A stretch of DNA of 64,000 nt from Moritella marina ATCC 15381 (GCF_008931805.1 NZ_CP044399.1:1674001-1738000); one strand, 5' to 3'; shown: positions 37,980 to 47,918, counted from the first letter of the stretch. Notes: generated by a model not told the origin, from the sequence alone. Made by a program: numbers and translations.

Positions 37980-40900
37980 TTATCGAATAAACTGGGTTTG
38001 TAATGTTTCAGTTAATTGCGCACTCATCATAGCTCTCAACGCGGCTGGCTTAACCAGCTTACGCAATAAGCCTACTTTAGCTGCAGCCGCCTTATCCGCT
38101 ATTCCGGGCTCAGTCGTAGCCGTGATCAGGATTGCAGGTGTCGTCGGGCTAACCTCTCTTAATTCCTTGATTAACGTCAATCCATCTTCACCATTATCTA
38201 ATTGATAATCCACTAATAGAATATCGAAATCACATTGTTTAAACAGCGCCTTAGCGCTGGCAATTGAGTTCGCGCCATAAACTTCACAATCCCAACTGCT
38301 CATTAGCTCTAACATACCTTCTAAAATAGCTGGATTGTTGTCAATGCACAGTACTGCCGTACCAGTAAGATCGGTCGGAGCAAGTACAGGAGCAGTATTA
38401 TCTTGCTGTAATGCCGTCGCTTCGCACAGTTGTAGACTAAAGCGACAGCCTCTGCCTTCAATCGAATCAAGTGTCAATTGATGCTGCAGTAATACCGATA
38501 AGCTATTACAGATACTTAGTCCCAGCCCTAAACCATCATTAGAACCATTATTATCCTCTAATTGACTAAACTGTTCGAATACCTTGACCTGATTCTTCGC
38601 AGCAATACCGGGGCCATTGTCTAATAACTGGATACTTAATTGACCACTTTTACGACGACAACCGAGCAATACACGTCCAGGACTGGCATAGCGAAAAGCA
38701 TTACCAATTAAATTTTGTAATATGCGACGTAACAGGTGTTTATCGGTATTAACCCAATGCTTCGTTGGCATAATGGTAAAACTCACGCCATACTGCTTAG
38801 CTGCTGCAGAAAACTCATTAGCAAGCTGACTAAATAGATCATTTAACGCGAACGTTTCAATATGCGGCTTAATGCTACCGCTTTCTATTCGAGCCACTTC
38901 GGCTAAATTAACAATCATTTCATTAGCGACTTTCAATGATAAGTCGATGCTACTTACCTGCCGCTGTTGATTGTCATTTAATGTCGACTGGCTTGCTAAC
39001 GCAGAGGTAAACAAGCGCGCCGCTTCCAGTGGTTGTAATAAATCATGACTGCAGACTTGTAAGTAATGGCTTTTTTTACTCAATGCTTCATCAGCAACCA
39101 CCCTCGCCTTCGCTAACTCTTTATTGGCTTTCTCTAGTTTTTTAGTTCGTTCAGCAACCCGAGTCTCAAGATCTTGATTCGCTTCTTTTAGTACCTGCTC
39201 AGCTTGTCTAAATGCAGTAATATCCGAAAAAACCATTAAGAACCCACCATCAGGTAATGGGTTTCCTTCAATTCTAATCACCTTGCCGTCTTCACGTAAA
39301 CGTTCGGAGTTATGTGATTTTCTTAATCGTAGAAAATCCAGACGCTTCTTTACATGCGCTTCAATATCACCACCACCACACAAACCACGCTCAGCATTGA
39401 AACGTATAAGCGATTCAACTGGACAGCCCACGCTAAGAATATCATCAGGATAATTAAACAATTCTGCATATTGATTGTTCCAAGCGACCAATTCGAGTTC
39501 ATCATTGACGATCGAGATCCCGTCTCTGGTATTTTCTATCGCGCTCTTTAGCAAATTTTGACTAAATTCCTGGCGATGACTTGATGCATTACCCACTAAA
39601 GTGGCTAGTTCATCTAACGCAAAATCATGTCCATCTAACGCAGAGTTGAGCACTAAGCGTGCGGATGACGACCCCATCACACTGGATAACACTTTTTCGG
39701 CATGCTCAAGCCCATAGTCGGATTTTTCCTTGGCGGTATAGCCTAAAGTGATCGCGACTTGCTCAAAGGCCTTAAAACTTTTAGATGCTTTATCATCACC
39801 TACAAACTGCGCAGTAAGTAACAATAGTTCATCTACTGATATTGCTTGTCTTTTGGACTTAGCTTTACGCTTACTTTCAACGAGCGATGGCGGTAACTGC
39901 CGTTTTAAGAACAACGCCCCTTGGATCCGTTCTTGTATACTGGTCCTCGTTAGGAGTGATATCAAGATCATCGCGACAATATTAATTGTCAAACAGAGTA
40001 AATTGATCGCGGTTGAGCTGGCAAACAAAGTACCTTGTAGTGGTCCTTGATAGAAGCCTAACTGTGGTAAAAAATTAAGCAAAGTCCATAATGAAAAGCC
40101 TAAACTGATACCAGTAAACACCCCTTTCAATGTTGCTCGTCGCCAATAAAAAGCAGCCACTAAAGCAGGCGTAAGTTGTGCTAATGCACCTAATGCTGTA
40201 GCCCCTAAGCTGGCCAAAGCAGTCGGAGGAATAAACAAAAACACCAAATAACTCAGGAAAATAACAAACAGCACTAATACTTTGCGAATGCTAAGCAGCT
40301 TTAATCTAAACGCATTATACTGGGTTGGATGCTTATTTTTCTTAAACAAGAATGGAAAAACAATTTCATTACTGAGCATGGTACACAAGGCAATTGTGGA
40401 TACGATCACCATAGAACTCGCCGCTGAAATAGCACCTAAAAATGCAAACAAAGTTAACCACGTTTGGTCTTGATACCAAGGTAGCACCAACACATACATG
40501 TCCGCAGGTACACTATTACCAAGCAACAAGTAACCCGCAAGCCCCAGTGGCGCAGAAAAAAATGCAAACACCAGTAAATATAACGGGAATATACGGCGAC
40601 TCAGCCAAGCATCCTGCTCATCACGCAGCTCGACAATCATGACGTGGAATTGCCTTGGTAATACAAAGAAGGCTGCCATCACAATAATAATCATGCCAAA
40701 CATGGCACTGAAATCAGGAAATTGTAAGGCACTTTCTAAGTCAGTATTCGCACTGGCTTGTTGCCAGATATCCTGTGGTGAATCAAAAACAACATAACAA
40801 ATAAAAATACCGACACTAGCAAAAGCAATAATTTTAACCACAGCCTCAAACGCGATGGCGAGCATAATACCCGGATGACGCTCTGTAACGTCAATATTAC

Positions 40901-41420
40901 GAATACCAAATAAAATACTGAAACCGGCCAATACAAAACTGGTGACTAAACCCAGCTGCCATGGCATAAAATCTTGTTGGATTTGTAATTGTTGGAAGGA
41001 ATAGACAATCGCTTTAATTTGTAAGGCGATATAAGGCATAGTCCCCAGTAACGAAACCATGGTCACCAAAATAGCTAATGCATGGGATTTACCAAAACGA
41101 GCAGCAAGCAAATCGGCGATAGAGGTTAAATTGAAGTTAATACTGGTTTGAATAATGCGTTGTAAAAACGGCCATGCAAAAACAAGTAATAAGATTGGAC
41201 CTAGATAAATAGGTAAATATGAATAAACATTTTTCGCAGCTTGTCCTGTCGTACCAAGAAAGCTCCATGAAGTACAATAAACAGACACAGCAAATGCATA
41301 GATTAACGCCTGCCGCTTTCCTTGAATAAGATGCCGATATTTATCACCCAAGTAAGCAATTAAAAATAACAACACGATATAAAAAAAACTTAATAGCATT
41401 AACTGCCAATTTTCAAACAT
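37980..41420 (-). CDS. CrbS/CbrA-like hybrid sensor: SLC5 transporter domain + PAS + histidine kinase + receiver
   Basis: 1146 residues. The N-terminal half (about 1-510) is a sodium:solute-symporter-like membrane domain of about 13 TM helices. Then follow a linker, a PAS domain (NTRDGISIVNDELELVAWNNQYAELFNYP), a coiled coil, HisKA with the phospho-histidine in VCSHDLLQPLEAA, HATPase (DNGPGI, GLGLGLSI) and a C-terminal receiver (CIDNNPAIL, LLVDYQLDNGEDG). This is the layout of CrbS, sensor of the Vibrio acetate switch, and MxtR. ATG 41420 has AGG about 6 nt upstream and begins at the first helix; the longer form from 41492 adds a polar leader. Confidence 0.85.
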   Translation of the reverse strand: MFENWQLMLLSFFYIVLLFLIAYLGDKYRHLIQGKRQALIYAFAVSVYCTSWSFLGTTGQAAKNVYSYLPIYLGPILLLVFAWPFLQRIIQTSINFNLTSIADLLAARFGKSHALAILVTMVSLLGTMPYIALQIKAIVYSFQQLQIQQDFMPWQLGLVTSFVLAGFSILFGIRNIDVTERHPGIMLAIAFEAVVKIIAFASVGIFICYVVFDSPQDIWQQASANTDLESALQFPDFSAMFGMIIIVMAAFFVLPRQFHVMIVELRDEQDAWLSRRIFPLYLLVFAFFSAPLGLAGYLLLGNSVPADMYVLVLPWYQDQTWLTLFAFLGAISAASSMVIVSTIALCTMLSNEIVFPFLFKKNKHPTQYNAFRLKLLSIRKVLVLFVIFLSYLVFLFIPPTALASLGATALGALAQLTPALVAAFYWRRATLKGVFTGISLGFSLWTLLNFLPQLGFYQGPLQGTLFASSTAINLLCLTINIVAMILISLLTRTSIQERIQGALFLKRQLPPSLVESKRKAKSKRQAISVDELLLLTAQFVGDDKASKSFKAFEQVAITLGYTAKEKSDYGLEHAEKVLSSVMGSSSARLVLNSALDGHDFALDELATLVGNASSHRQEFSQNLLKSAIENTRDGISIVNDELELVAWNNQYAELFNYPDDILSVGCPVESLIRFNAERGLCGGGDIEAHVKKRLDFLRLRKSHNSERLREDGKVIRIEGNPLPDGGFLMVFSDITAFRQAEQVLKEANQDLETRVAERTKKLEKANKELAKARVVADEALSKKSHYLQVCSHDLLQPLEAARLFTSALASQSTLNDNQQRQVSSIDLSLKVANEMIVNLAEVARIESGSIKPHIETFALNDLFSQLANEFSAAAKQYGVSFTIMPTKHWVNTDKHLLRRILQNLIGNAFRYASPGRVLLGCRRKSGQLSIQLLDNGPGIAAKNQVKVFEQFSQLEDNNGSNDGLGLGLSICNSLSVLLQHQLTLDSIEGRGCRFSLQLCEATALQQDNTAPVLAPTDLTGTAVLCIDNNPAILEGMLELMSSWDCEVYGANSIASAKALFKQCDFDILLVDYQLDNGEDGLTLIKELREVSPTTPAILITATTEPGIADKAAAAKVGLLRKLVKPAALRAMMSAQLTETLQTQFIR

Positions 41421-41580
41421 ACCTAACCTACTAACAACTATTGAAATACGACTAACGTTGAGTGAATGACTATTCAACAACGATAATATCAATAACCAAG
41501 CTACTTTAAGATCGACAAACGACGCAGTAAGGAAGGATTATAAAAATAGCTTGGTAAACACGATACAACCTAGCAAGAAA

Positions 41581-42018
41581 CTACAGCAAGGTTTCAAATT
41601 CACTAATGTAATTTCCACCTTTAATGGATGCGATCAACCTGAGTTTATAGCTTGTAGTATTATTGCTCGTCGCTAACGATCGCAATGGTGTTTGTGCTTG
41701 CCAGTAGTAATTACTTTGTACTTGAGTCAAAGGATATGCTGTCGCATTATCATTACTATCAACCAAAAATAACACCGCGTCATCGAGTGGAAAAGTAGCG
41801 TTGATTACCGTTGAACCAGCCTTGTCAAATACGTTAACCTTAAAGTCACCGCTTATCAATACGCATTCACCTGCCAATACCGCACAAGAAGATTCAGGTA
41901 CTAAGGTAATTAATTTAGTTTTATCGGCATCATTCTCTATAAAATAATCCGATGCAATATAGCCGAGTACGGCTAATAATGGCGCGACAAGTACCGCCAC
42001 TTTAGTATGCTTATTCAT
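41581..42018 (-). CDS. Membrane-anchored protein of unknown function between sensor and regulator genes
   Basis: 145 residues. A short N-terminus, one hydrophobic segment (AVLVAPLLAVLGYIA, about 8-22) and a periplasmic beta-rich domain with one cysteine pair (SSCAVLAGECVL) that may form a disulfide. No family recognised. ATG 42018 is 8 nt after AAAGGA, which itself lies within the last codons of the response regulator gene, so translation is coupled. Its place between the CrbS-like and CrbR-like genes suggests a role in that signalling pair. Confidence 0.65.
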   Translation of the reverse strand: MNKHTKVAVLVAPLLAVLGYIASDYFIENDADKTKLITLVPESSCAVLAGECVLISGDFKVNVFDKAGSTVINATFPLDDAVLFLVDSNDNATAYPLTQVQSNYYWQAQTPLRSLATSNNTTSYKLRLIASIKGGNYISEFETLL

Positions 42019-42022
42019 CAAT

Positions 42023-42691
42023 TTAATCCTTTAAATTTTCGCTGTAATCGGCGACATCGAGTTGCCCCAGCATCATTGCAGCTTGTGTTCTGTTGCGTAC
42101 ATTCAATTTTCGAAAAATAGCACTGGCGTGGGCTTTAACCGTCGCTTCTGCAACGCAAAGTTTGTCACCAATTTGCTTGTTGAGTAGACCTTCAGAAAAC
42201 ATCATTAAAATGCGATATTCCTGCACCGTTAACTTAGCTATCGCTTCATCTGCCACATGACTCACTTCTTCTTGTACTTTTTCAAACGTACCCGGAACCC
42301 ATAATTGCCCTGACAGTACCTGAGTAATGGCGGTGATGATTGTTGGTACCGATTCCGATTTAGGCACAAACCCAGATGCGCCGTGCTGCATCGCTTTAGC
42401 AATAATCGTTTCATCGCTATAGGCTGAAATAACCACAACTGGTATATCCGGATATTGCTTGCGTATACGGATCAAATGGTCAAAGCCATGCGCACCTGGA
42501 ATATTCAGGTCTAATAATAAAAGATCAGCATCGACATTTTGAGCTAAACATTCACTGATCGATTCAACCGTTTCAGCTTCAAGCCACTGTGTGGTGTTAA
42601 ATTGTTCTTTTAAGGCGATCAACAATGCTTGTCGAAAAAGGGGGTGATCATCCGCTATGATGATTTTTTCAGGCATTACGTGCATACTCAT
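42023..42691 (-). CDS. LuxR-family response regulator (CrbR/ErdR-like)
   Basis: 222 residues. Receiver with DD (14-15), phospho-acceptor D61 (LLLLDLNIPGAHG) and K (FVPKSES), then a GerE HTH (LTVQEYRILMMFSEGLLNKQIGDKLCVAEATVKAHASAIFRKL). It is the likely partner of the CrbS-like sensor; CrbR activates acs in Vibrio cholerae. acs is not in this window; the symporter genes across the locus are plausible targets. The start could be ATG 42691 or 42685; the latter has better spacing from GGAT. Confidence 0.82.
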   Translation of the reverse strand: MSMHVMPEKIIIADDHPLFRQALLIALKEQFNTTQWLEAETVESISECLAQNVDADLLLLDLNIPGAHGFDHLIRIRKQYPDIPVVVISAYSDETIIAKAMQHGASGFVPKSESVPTIITAITQVLSGQLWVPGTFEKVQEEVSHVADEAIAKLTVQEYRILMMFSEGLLNKQIGDKLCVAEATVKAHASAIFRKLNVRNRTQAAMMLGQLDVADYSENLKD

Positions 42692-42802
42692 CCATGTATC
42701 ACTACAAATAATTAACCTCCACTATACATGACAGCCTGTTACCAAACTGTGACCAAGTTAACTTGCTGCGCTCGTAGTATTTGACTTAACTCGTCCAAGC
42801 CA

Positions 42803-43507
42803 CTAACTGAAAGCACTTGTGATCAAAGACTTAAGCTTGGTATCCCCCTGCAATTCTGAATGCTGAACTTTAGCCATAAACAATTCTGCCGTAGCGATAG
42901 CATCATTTAAGGCATTGTGTGCTGGATAATGCGGTAATCCATACTCACTGCGTAAATTAGTTAAATGTAACGTCGATGGCGCATAAGCTTGACTGCATCT
43001 GTCGTGGCGTTTTTTTGCTAACGCTAATGTATCAATAATAGGAAATATTGGCGCCATACCATAAAGTTTGATGCATGCTTGTTCGAGAAAGTTTTTTTCA
43101 ATCTGCGCATAATGTACCAACATTGTTTTTCCTGCCAATGCCGTTAATAAGTCTTCGACTACGCTTGCTAATGGTCTGCCGCTGGCTTTCTCTTGATCAG
43201 TAATAGTATGGATCGTGACATTGTCACCGTCTAGTTCGCAGTGAGCCGCAACAATTTGATGATAACAACTATCTAACCTAATTTGGTTATCCGCCAACGC
43301 AACGTACCCGATACTCAAAATATTATCCTGCTTCGCATTCAAGCCTGTCGTTTCAAAATCAACGGCTAAAATATCACTGGCCATGATAGGCTGATCAAGA
43401 TCGATAATAGGCACACTTAAGTACTCTTTTAGCGCGCCTTCAGGCGCCTTCGCCAACAAGCGTTTACGCTGTGTCTCTAAACTAAAAAACGATTGTATTA
43501 TATTCAT
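42803..43507 (-). CDS. DnaQ-like 3'-5' exonuclease (DEDDh)
   Basis: 234 residues. Exo I DFETTGL, Exo II HYAQIEKNFLE and Exo III HNALNDAIATAELF give the DEDDh active site. An N-terminal stretch of about 40 residues precedes it. This type of epsilon-like exonuclease typically accompanies a CBS/DUF294 gene and a symporter next to acetate-switch genes; its role there is not known to me. AAGGA lies 6 nt before the ATG, 51 nt after the CBS/DUF294 gene. Confidence 0.82.
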   Translation of the reverse strand: MNIIQSFFSLETQRKRLLAKAPEGALKEYLSVPIIDLDQPIMASDILAVDFETTGLNAKQDNILSIGYVALADNQIRLDSCYHQIVAAHCELDGDNVTIHTITDQEKASGRPLASVVEDLLTALAGKTMLVHYAQIEKNFLEQACIKLYGMAPIFPIIDTLALAKKRHDRCSQAYAPSTLHLTNLRSEYGLPHYPAHNALNDAIATAELFMAKVQHSELQGDTKLKSLITSAFS

Positions 43508-43558
43508 AATATGTCCTTATTCGATCTGCCTACAGTCACAGCAATAACCTGCTAACAT

Positions 43559-45463
43559 CTATACCATTTGACGATAGTTTTGCATGGCTTTAATGACTTT
43601 AAATGCATCCTTTAAATGTTCACGCTCCAGACGGGATATCTCTTTTGGTAACAAATAACTATCCGCCTCTTCACCATTCGTTAATTGCTTAGCTTGATGT
43701 TCCACGCGTAACATCCCCAGCAACTCAAATGCATCAATCAAATTAGCAGATTCAGTTCGACTCAATGATGGCGTTCCCGCTGCAAGCCTTAAACGCATGA
43801 TGGTATTTACATCTTCAATGCCTTCAGCAAGCGCATAAATGCGTGCAAGGTTAATAATCGGCGCTAAACCGTTATGCTTAAGATCCAAGCCTTTCTTATT
43901 CTTGCCATCATGAATGAGTACAAAATCACGAAAAAATCCCAAAGGTGGTTTCTGCAATAATGCATTGCGCGATAGATGTGCTTGAAATAACGTGTTTTGT
44001 TGGGTTTGTTGTAGCATATTACGACGTACATCTTGTAACAACTGAATGTCACCATGCACAGTGGCTAAATCGAAAAACACGCTGCTATTGAGTAATGCTT
44101 GCGGATCAGGTTTTATCACCCAATCATTGAAATAGCTTTGCCAAACGCGTTTTTTCTGCCGCCACTGAGGATTAGTTGCCATGATATTACCTGGGCAATA
44201 AATATAACCACAGGCCGCTAAACCATCACAAATAAAATGTGCGAAAGCCTCAAACCATGCTTCTTGCTGTGGTGTTGCACTATCATCAATAATCAGCGCG
44301 TTATCCTGGTCGGAATAAACTAACTGCTCCTGTCTTGCTTGTGAACCTGCGCATAGCCACGCATAACCAACCGGAGCGCTACCTAACTTTAACTCAGCCA
44401 ATTCAATTAACCGTATAGTAAATGCCATCGTCAGTGCACTGATATTTTTACCTAAATAATCAGCACTGGCTCCCAGTTTAGCCATGCTCACTTGAAGTTT
44501 AGGTAACATCGAACTCAATTCAACCAAGGCCTCAACAGAACTGGCTTTATGGATCACAGAACTTAAATTAACCGCATGGTGGCCCTGTTGATTCATTAAA
44601 TCCGTCGCAGTTAACATGCCAATCAGAGTACCATGTTTCGTCACGGGGAGATGATGTATACGCTGACTGATCATGAGCGCTAACGCATCATGCCCGCAAA
44701 GATTGATGTCAATCGTCGCCATATTAGCCGTCATAATATCAGTCACGGTTTGTTGAGTATTTAATCCTTCAGCAACACAGCGTCGCCTAATATCCTTATC
44801 AGTGACAATACCGACAGGCTGTTTATTCGCCATGATAACAAGGCAAGATACGCCTTTTTCAGTCATGTATTTAGCCGCATCTTGAATACTGGCCTGTGTT
44901 GTTATCGTAATAGCAGGACTATTGTAATAATCTGTTATGGGTGCATTCGTTAAACTCGAGGCGATTAATGCCGATTCAGTTATCGCACCCATGGTGTTTT
45001 TTAGTCGCTGTGGCGCAGTTTGTAATAAAAACTGTAATGCTTTCGGGTGTTCACTCAATAGCACTTTCAATTCATTAAAATCAATTGCATACAGTAAACA
45101 ATCTTCTTCAGCGCGTAAACCTACCGGGGCTTGTTCGCGACTAGGGGCTGGTTTTTCATTGTGTAATTCACTACATATCTCGCCACATAAGACAGTGCAC
45201 AAATCACCTTCTGAAAATTTACCCTGTAACTCCCCCGCGTTATCGTAATAAGCAAGCACGCCCTTTTTGACAATGTACAGTAATACCTGTTTCTCTTGAG
45301 GTTCCTTCTTATGGTCATTCTTATACTCATTGAACAAGGTTTCATTACGGTAATAACCGATAGAAGTACGCATGGCAATAAGATGGCAATCTTCAACATT
45401 TAACAAGTTAAAGGGCGGAATGACTTTAATAAAATCAACAATATCATTTAGCGCTGCATTCAT
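43559..45463 (-). CDS. Cyclic-nucleotide-binding / CBS / DUF294 nucleotidyltransferase-like protein
   Basis: 634 residues. Order: a cNMP-binding-like domain (about 10-160), two CBS domains (about 180-310), a DUF294 nucleotidyltransferase-like domain (GSQARQEQLVYSDQDNALI, similar to GlnD uridylyltransferase with D-x-D) and a DUF294_C domain. It is cytoplasmic. The family may modify or regulate a partner in answer to nucleotides; the function is unproven. It is divergent from the symporter genes, suggesting a shared control region. Confidence 0.85.
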   Translation of the reverse strand: MNAALNDIVDFIKVIPPFNLLNVEDCHLIAMRTSIGYYRNETLFNEYKNDHKKEPQEKQVLLYIVKKGVLAYYDNAGELQGKFSEGDLCTVLCGEICSELHNEKPAPSREQAPVGLRAEEDCLLYAIDFNELKVLLSEHPKALQFLLQTAPQRLKNTMGAITESALIASSLTNAPITDYYNSPAITITTQASIQDAAKYMTEKGVSCLVIMANKQPVGIVTDKDIRRRCVAEGLNTQQTVTDIMTANMATIDINLCGHDALALMISQRIHHLPVTKHGTLIGMLTATDLMNQQGHHAVNLSSVIHKASSVEALVELSSMLPKLQVSMAKLGASADYLGKNISALTMAFTIRLIELAELKLGSAPVGYAWLCAGSQARQEQLVYSDQDNALIIDDSATPQQEAWFEAFAHFICDGLAACGYIYCPGNIMATNPQWRQKKRVWQSYFNDWVIKPDPQALLNSSVFFDLATVHGDIQLLQDVRRNMLQQTQQNTLFQAHLSRNALLQKPPLGFFRDFVLIHDGKNKKGLDLKHNGLAPIINLARIYALAEGIEDVNTIMRLRLAAGTPSLSRTESANLIDAFELLGMLRVEHQAKQLTNGEEADSYLLPKEISRLEREHLKDAFKVIKAMQNYRQMV

Positions 45464-45750
45464 AGGTTCATTCCGCCTCTTACTATCTGTATCTGTATTT
45501 GCATTCGTAAATGCAATTACAATTAATGTGTACGTTAAGTTTTAACCCTATACCTCTAAATCGTCAACATCCCAAAATAATATATAGACGAAAGTTGTAT
45601 AGGGTTATTTTTTAAAGGTTGCTAAATTTACAACATGCTAGTGCGAACACTGACGATTTGTCATTCAAGTTAAGGACAACTGATTCAAGTGATCGATAAC
45701 TATCTAATTTTACATATGAAGATTTAATCGTTTTTTTTGGGAGAAAGGAT
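45464..45750. other. Divergent control region between the CBS/DUF294 and symporter genes
   Basis: 287 bp without a gene. An inverted repeat TTGCATT-cgt-AAATGCAA lies near 45500 at the CBS/DUF294 side. GGGAGAAAGG just upstream of ATG 45751 is a strong ribosome binding site. I could not pick a promoter with confidence; a CrbR-like or CRP site would be expected. Confidence 0.4.
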
Positions 45751-46002
45751 ATGGAACAAGAAAACGCCTATTGGCAAACCAATATACGACTCATACTAAC
45801 CTGTCTAGTAATTTGGTTTGTGGTGTCTTTTGGCTGTGGCATTTTATTCGTCGAGCAATTAAATGAATTTAGACTCGGTGGATACAAGCTTGGTTTCTGG
45901 TTCGCGCAACAAGGGTCAATTTATACCTTCGTTGGTTTAGTTTTTTGGTATGCCGTACAGATGAATAAACTGGACAAAAAACACAATGTTGAGGAAGAAT
46001 AA
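45751..46002 (+). CDS. DUF4212 symporter small subunit
   Basis: 83 residues, two TM helices (about 14-38 and 52-70). Matches the sodium/solute symporter small-subunit family (DUF4212, TIGR03647): WQTNIRLILTCLVIWFVVSFGCGI, GGYKLGFWFAQQGSIYTFVGLVFWYA. Always found before the large subunit. It abuts the next gene directly. Confidence 0.85.
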   Translation: MEQENAYWQTNIRLILTCLVIWFVVSFGCGILFVEQLNEFRLGGYKLGFWFAQQGSIYTFVGLVFWYAVQMNKLDKKHNVEEE

Positions 46003-47739
46003 ATGACCGAATTAAAACTCTATACTTACATCGCCGTATTTGGATCATTCACCCTCTACTTTGCCATTGCTTGGTTTGCTCGCGCTAAGACAACCAGCGA
46101 CTTCTATGCAGCCGGAGGTGGTATTAGCCCATTACAAAATGGTATGGCAATCGGCGCAGATTGGATGAGTGCCGCGTCGTTCTTATCAATGGCTGGTCTT
46201 ATTGCCTTTCTTGGTTATGGTGGTTCAGTATTTTTAATGGGTTGGACAGGTGGTTTTGTGCTGCTAGCGACCTTACTTGCGCCTTACATGCGCAAACACG
46301 GTAAGTTTACCGTCCCAGAATTCATTGCCGATCGTTATGACTCTAAAACAGCCCGTATTGTTGCGATTGTGTGCTTAATCGTGGCGTCAGTTACCTATAT
46401 CATCGGCCAAATGAAAGGTGTTGGTGTTGCTTTCTCTCGATTCTTAGAAGTTGATTATGACTTAGGTTTAGGCATAGGCATGGTTGTGGTATGGGTTTAT
46501 GCTGTATTAGGTGGCATGAAAGGTATTACTTATACGCAAATCGCGCAATATTGTGTACTTATTTTTGCTTATACTATTCCTGCGGTATTTATTTCATTAC
46601 AACTCACAGGTAATCCAATACCACAACTTGGTTTGGGTAGTACCCTTGCAGACGGAAGTGGTGTTTATCTACTTGATAAAATCGATATGGTTGTCACCGA
46701 CCTTGGCTTTAACCAATACACCACTGATAATATGGGCGGCACATTAAACATGTTCGCGTATACCTTATCATTAATGATTGGTACTGCTGGTTTACCACAC
46801 GTGATCATGCGTTTCTTTACCGTTCCAACAGTAAAAGATGCACGAGCATCAGCTGGTTACGCATTAGTATTTATTGCTTTACTTTACACTGTCGCACCAG
46901 CGGTTGGCGCAATGGCTCGCTTCAATCTTATCAATACGATTGAGCCATCAGCAGGCCAACAACTTGAATATGATAAACGTCCACAATGGTTTAAAGATTG
47001 GGAAGGCACTGGTCTATTAAAATTTGAAGATAAAAATGGCGATGGCAAAATTAATTATGTTGCAGACCCTGTTAAAAATGAAATGGTTAAAGTAGACCGT
47101 GACATCATGGTATTAGCGAACCCTGCTATTGCAAACCTACCAAACTGGGTGATTGCATTAGTGGCCGCTGGTGGTCTAGCTGCTGCGCTCTCAACTGCCG
47201 CAGGTTTACTACTGGCCATTTCATCTGCTATTTCGCATGATTTAATGAAAGGAATACTAACACCAAACATGACCGAAAAAGCCGAACTAAAAGCAGGCCG
47301 TATCGTCATGACTATTTCTATTATCATCGCTGGCTACCTTGGTTTAAATCCGCCTGGATTCGCCGCAGGTACCGTTGCCCTCGCCTTTGGTTTAGCAGGT
47401 TCATCGCTATTCCCAGCGTTAATGATGGGTATTTTTTCTAAGAAAATTAATGGTACAGCTGCCGTATCAGGTATGTGTGCAGGTTTAGGTATCACTATGC
47501 TGTATGTATTCCAACATAAAGGCATCATGTTTATCCCAGGTACTTCGTTCCTAGGTGGTATGGAAGAAAATTGGTTCTTTGGTATTTCACCTAATGCATT
47601 TGGTTCTGTCGGTGCAATCGTTAACTTTACCGTGGCATTTGTTGTCACTAAAGTAACTGGCGATGCGCCACTACATATCCAACAGCTCGTTGAAAACTTA
47701 CGCTTCCCACGTGGTGCAGGTGCAGCAGCCGACCATTAA
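46003..47739 (+). CDS. Sodium:solute symporter large subunit (ActP-like, VC_2705 type)
   Basis: 578 residues, SLC5 fold of about 13-14 TM helices with GADWMSAASFLSMAG near the N-terminus, as in cation/acetate symporters. A hydrophilic loop (about 325-370) carries DKNGDGKI (343-350), an EF-hand-like calcium motif that I believe is usual for the DUF4212-partnered subfamily (TIGR03648). Likely substrate acetate or another small carboxylate, taken up with sodium; inferred from family and the neighbouring CrbS-like sensor. Confidence 0.85.
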   Translation: MTELKLYTYIAVFGSFTLYFAIAWFARAKTTSDFYAAGGGISPLQNGMAIGADWMSAASFLSMAGLIAFLGYGGSVFLMGWTGGFVLLATLLAPYMRKHGKFTVPEFIADRYDSKTARIVAIVCLIVASVTYIIGQMKGVGVAFSRFLEVDYDLGLGIGMVVVWVYAVLGGMKGITYTQIAQYCVLIFAYTIPAVFISLQLTGNPIPQLGLGSTLADGSGVYLLDKIDMVVTDLGFNQYTTDNMGGTLNMFAYTLSLMIGTAGLPHVIMRFFTVPTVKDARASAGYALVFIALLYTVAPAVGAMARFNLINTIEPSAGQQLEYDKRPQWFKDWEGTGLLKFEDKNGDGKINYVADPVKNEMVKVDRDIMVLANPAIANLPNWVIALVAAGGLAAALSTAAGLLLAISSAISHDLMKGILTPNMTEKAELKAGRIVMTISIIIAGYLGLNPPGFAAGTVALAFGLAGSSLFPALMMGIFSKKINGTAAVSGMCAGLGITMLYVFQHKGIMFIPGTSFLGGMEENWFFGISPNAFGSVGAIVNFTVAFVVTKVTGDAPLHIQQLVENLRFPRGAGAAADH

Positions 47740-47746
47740 TGACCAC

Positions 47747-47780
47747 AATAGCGCGATTGAAATAATCCAATCGCGCTATT
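47747..47780 (+). terminator. Hairpin after the symporter gene
   Basis: AATAGCGCGATTG (47747-47759) pairs with CAATCGCGCTATT (47768-47780), 8-nt loop, only a weak T-tract after it. Likely terminator or 3'-end stabiliser. Confidence 0.65.
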
Positions 47781-47783
47781 TAT

Positions 47784-47807
47784 ACAGTCAATAAGGTTAT
47801 TGACTGT
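47784..47807. repeat. Second palindromic hairpin after the symporter gene
   Basis: ACAGTCAATAA (47784-47794) and TTATTGACTGT (47797-47807) around GG: perfect 11-bp arms. It has no T-tract and sits between two terminator-like structures. Confidence 0.7.
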
Positions 47808-47836
47808 AAGGACATTGTAAGTAAATCGAAGATAAT

Positions 47837-47872
47837 AAAAATGCCGTTCATCAATTGATGAACGGCATTTTT
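47837..47872. terminator. Bidirectional terminator between symporter and kdsB
   Basis: A perfect palindrome with 18-bp arms (47837-47854 and 47855-47872), core ATGCCGTTCATCAA, with A5 at one end and T5 at the other. This serves both the plus-strand symporter transcript and the minus-strand kdsB transcript. Confidence 0.9.
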
Positions 47873-47918
47873 GTATTTACAATTTATACATTTATGACTG
47901 CGCTGTATTAACGATCAC

